DNA from: Phycisphaerales bacterium
GTDB taxonomy: Bacteria; Planctomycetota; Phycisphaerae; Phycisphaerales; UBA1924
Assembly: GCA_025453375.1 (NCBI GenBank)
Contig: JALOQT010000065.1
Coordinates: forward strand, 1 to 6,154
Direction: 5' to 3'
Length of the DNA: 6,154 bases
Positions within the stretch are counted from its first letter, which is position 1. Each line of letters begins with the position of its first letter. A program made the translations under genes and the position numbers. This document shows, one piece after another, positions 5,514 to 6,154 of this stretch. A model generated the notes under the pieces. That model ran no database searches and was not told where the DNA came from. It worked only from the letters and a program-made list of their open reading frames with translations.

Positions 5514-5995
5514 TCGAAGGCCCACACCCACACGCTCGTGCTGAACTGACGGAAGCGGCCGGTGGTGATTGTGCCGTCGTCGACAATGGCATCGACTTGC
5601 TGAAACACGGCTGTGGCTTCGAGTGGCGGCGCGAGCGTGTCATCGCGACGGATGTGAACGCTTGGCCCGACTGCGCCGGTTCGTTCATACCACCAGACGC
5701 CGCCGAGGGGCGTCGGTCTTGTGTAGACGTCCGGGTCGATGTACGGACGCATGGGTATCGGGATGGAGCGCACGCCGGCGGCGGCGGTCGGGGGCCAGTC
5801 GCCCTGATCGCGTCGATAGCTCGTGAACGCGTGAGCGAGGGCGCGAAGCGAACCGGCGGCGGTACTGATACGTGCGCGCTGGCTGTAGTCAAAGTACCTC
5901 GGCACCGCGACGGCGGCGAGGATCGCCAGCACGACGATGACGGCGATGAGCTCGACGAGGGTGAAGCCGCGGGATTGGTGATGGCGTGAGGTCAT
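5510..5995 (-). CDS. Prepilin-type N-terminal domain protein (pseudopilin-like, subfamily A)
   Basis: This 161-residue protein has a short leader MTSRHHQSR, Gly10 at the predicted cleavage site, FTLVEL with Glu+5, a hydrophobic helix, Pro22 and [20 protein letters not shown] almost repeats the SYRRDQGAWPP of the truncated gene at 240-1, including similar DNA, so the two form subfamily A. The head contains [14 protein letters not shown], a WWYERTG turn and [16 protein letters not shown], the shared C-terminal motif, then an aromatic final strand (VWVWAFE). The frame stays open to ATG at 6052, but that start would overlap the upstream gene by about 50 bases and give an implausibly long leader with hydrophobic residues. 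ATG at 5995 lies 5 bases after the upstream TAA. It overlaps the next gene by ATGA. Co-transcription with both neighbours is very likely. Confidence 0.92.
   Translation of the reverse strand: MTSRHHQSRGFTLVELIAVIVVLAILAAVAVPRYFDYSQRARISTAAGSLRALAHAFTSYRRDQGDWPPTAAAGVRSIPIPMRPYIDPDVYTRPTPLGGVWWYERTGAVGPSVHIRRDDTLAPPLEATAVFQQVDAIVDDGTITTGRFRQFSTSVWVWAFE
5886..5972 (-). repeat. 87-bp helix-coding block, copy in the gene at 5995
   Basis: This is the partner of 5398-5484, 488 bases away, with 86 of 87 bases identical. Outside the block the two genes diverge quickly in both DNA and protein. Confidence 0.92.
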
Positions 5996-6000
5996 GGAAT

Positions 6001-6154
6001 TTATGGATTGGCGTCGAAGTTGTACCAGTAGAAGTTGGCGTTCGAGATACAACGCCCACTGCCGACGTTGTTGTCATCGATGATCGCATCGACCTGCTGG
6101 ATCAAAGCGGTCTCGGTGGGTGTGAAGTTGCCGCCGAAGCCGACGCGCAGCCCG
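6001..6154 (-). CDS. Pseudopilin-like protein, C-terminal fragment cut by window edge
   Basis: Fifty codons plus a TAA stop at 6001-6003 are visible; the N-terminus lies beyond the right edge. The fragment contains [19 protein letters not shown], a clear variant of the C-terminal motif of the other pseudopilin-like genes and closest to [10 protein letters not shown] in the gene starting at 5995, followed by an aromatic strand ([11 protein letters not shown]). Here the usual DDG is DDN and TG is SG. The stop lies 5 bases before the next start, so it belongs to the same transcription unit. That it carries a prepilin N-terminus is inferred from this similarity, not seen. It is too short to appear as a long open frame but is well supported by homology to its neighbours. 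Confidence 0.82.
   Translation of the reverse strand, partial: GLRVGFGGNFTPTETALIQQVDAIIDDNNVGSGRCISNANFYWYNFDANP

Noticed and set aside
345..5995. Assignment to the planctomycete DUF1559 pilin-like family
   Set aside because: That family has longer proteins and a characteristic C-terminal H-x9-DG signature, neither of which is seen here.
5996..6052. Start at 6052 for the gene at 5995
   Set aside because: It would overlap the upstream pseudopilin-like gene and lengthen the leader by 19 residues; ATG at 5995 sits 5 bases after the upstream stop.
1..6154. Mobile element explaining the repeated copies
   Set aside because: I found no transposase, integrase, terminal inverted repeats or target duplications. 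The repeated blocks are confined to the helix-coding part of the genes.

Overview
The window is GC-rich bacterial DNA. I infer a planctomycete, most likely class Phycisphaerae. The grounds are a large exported protein with extracellular repeats, Ig-like domains and a duplicated dockerin-like C-terminus ending in Gly-Cys, together with a local expansion of genes for prepilin-type N-terminal proteins, both typical of that lineage. I see no rRNA, tRNA, CRISPR array, insertion sequence, integrase or plasmid function, so this looks like chromosomal accessory or cell-surface DNA. No species can be named from sequence alone.

Layout, left to right: two minus-strand pseudopilin-like genes (854 to 345, then 240 to beyond the left edge); a small plus-strand gene for a Trp-rich two-helix membrane protein (987-1184); two closely spaced minus-strand pseudopilin-like genes (2241 to 1714, then 1702 to 1217); a 326-base divergent intergenic region holding a G-quadruplex motif, three inverted repeats and a 12-bp tandem repeat; the large plus-strand exported dockerin-type protein (2568-4850) followed by a strong hairpin terminator (4911-4939); then three more minus-strand pseudopilin-like genes (the tail of one entering from the right edge and ending at 6001, then 5995 to 5510, then 5513 to 4986), tightly packed with a 5-base gap and an ATGA overlap.

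Seven pseudopilin-like genes therefore lie in one orientation, interrupted by two plus-strand genes. Where visible, each starts with a short, mostly basic leader, a prepilin-peptidase site and an almost invariant hydrophobic helix with Glu+5 and Pro22. Their globular heads differ strongly. At DNA level the helix-coding segment is nearly identical between copies (86 of 87 bases in one pair), while the flanking sequence is not, which suggests recombination or gene conversion. By residues just after the helix, the six genes with a visible N-terminus fall into three subfamilies of two. The three two-gene modules carry three different pairings of those subfamilies (A-B, C-B, C-A).

Together the window suggests a pilus or type II secretion-like filament with a diversified set of subunits, next to an exported, Cys-rich, dockerin-bearing protein that could be a surface or secreted client. 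The physical link is seen; the functional link is inference. No ATPase, secretin, prepilin peptidase or cohesin gene is present in the window.
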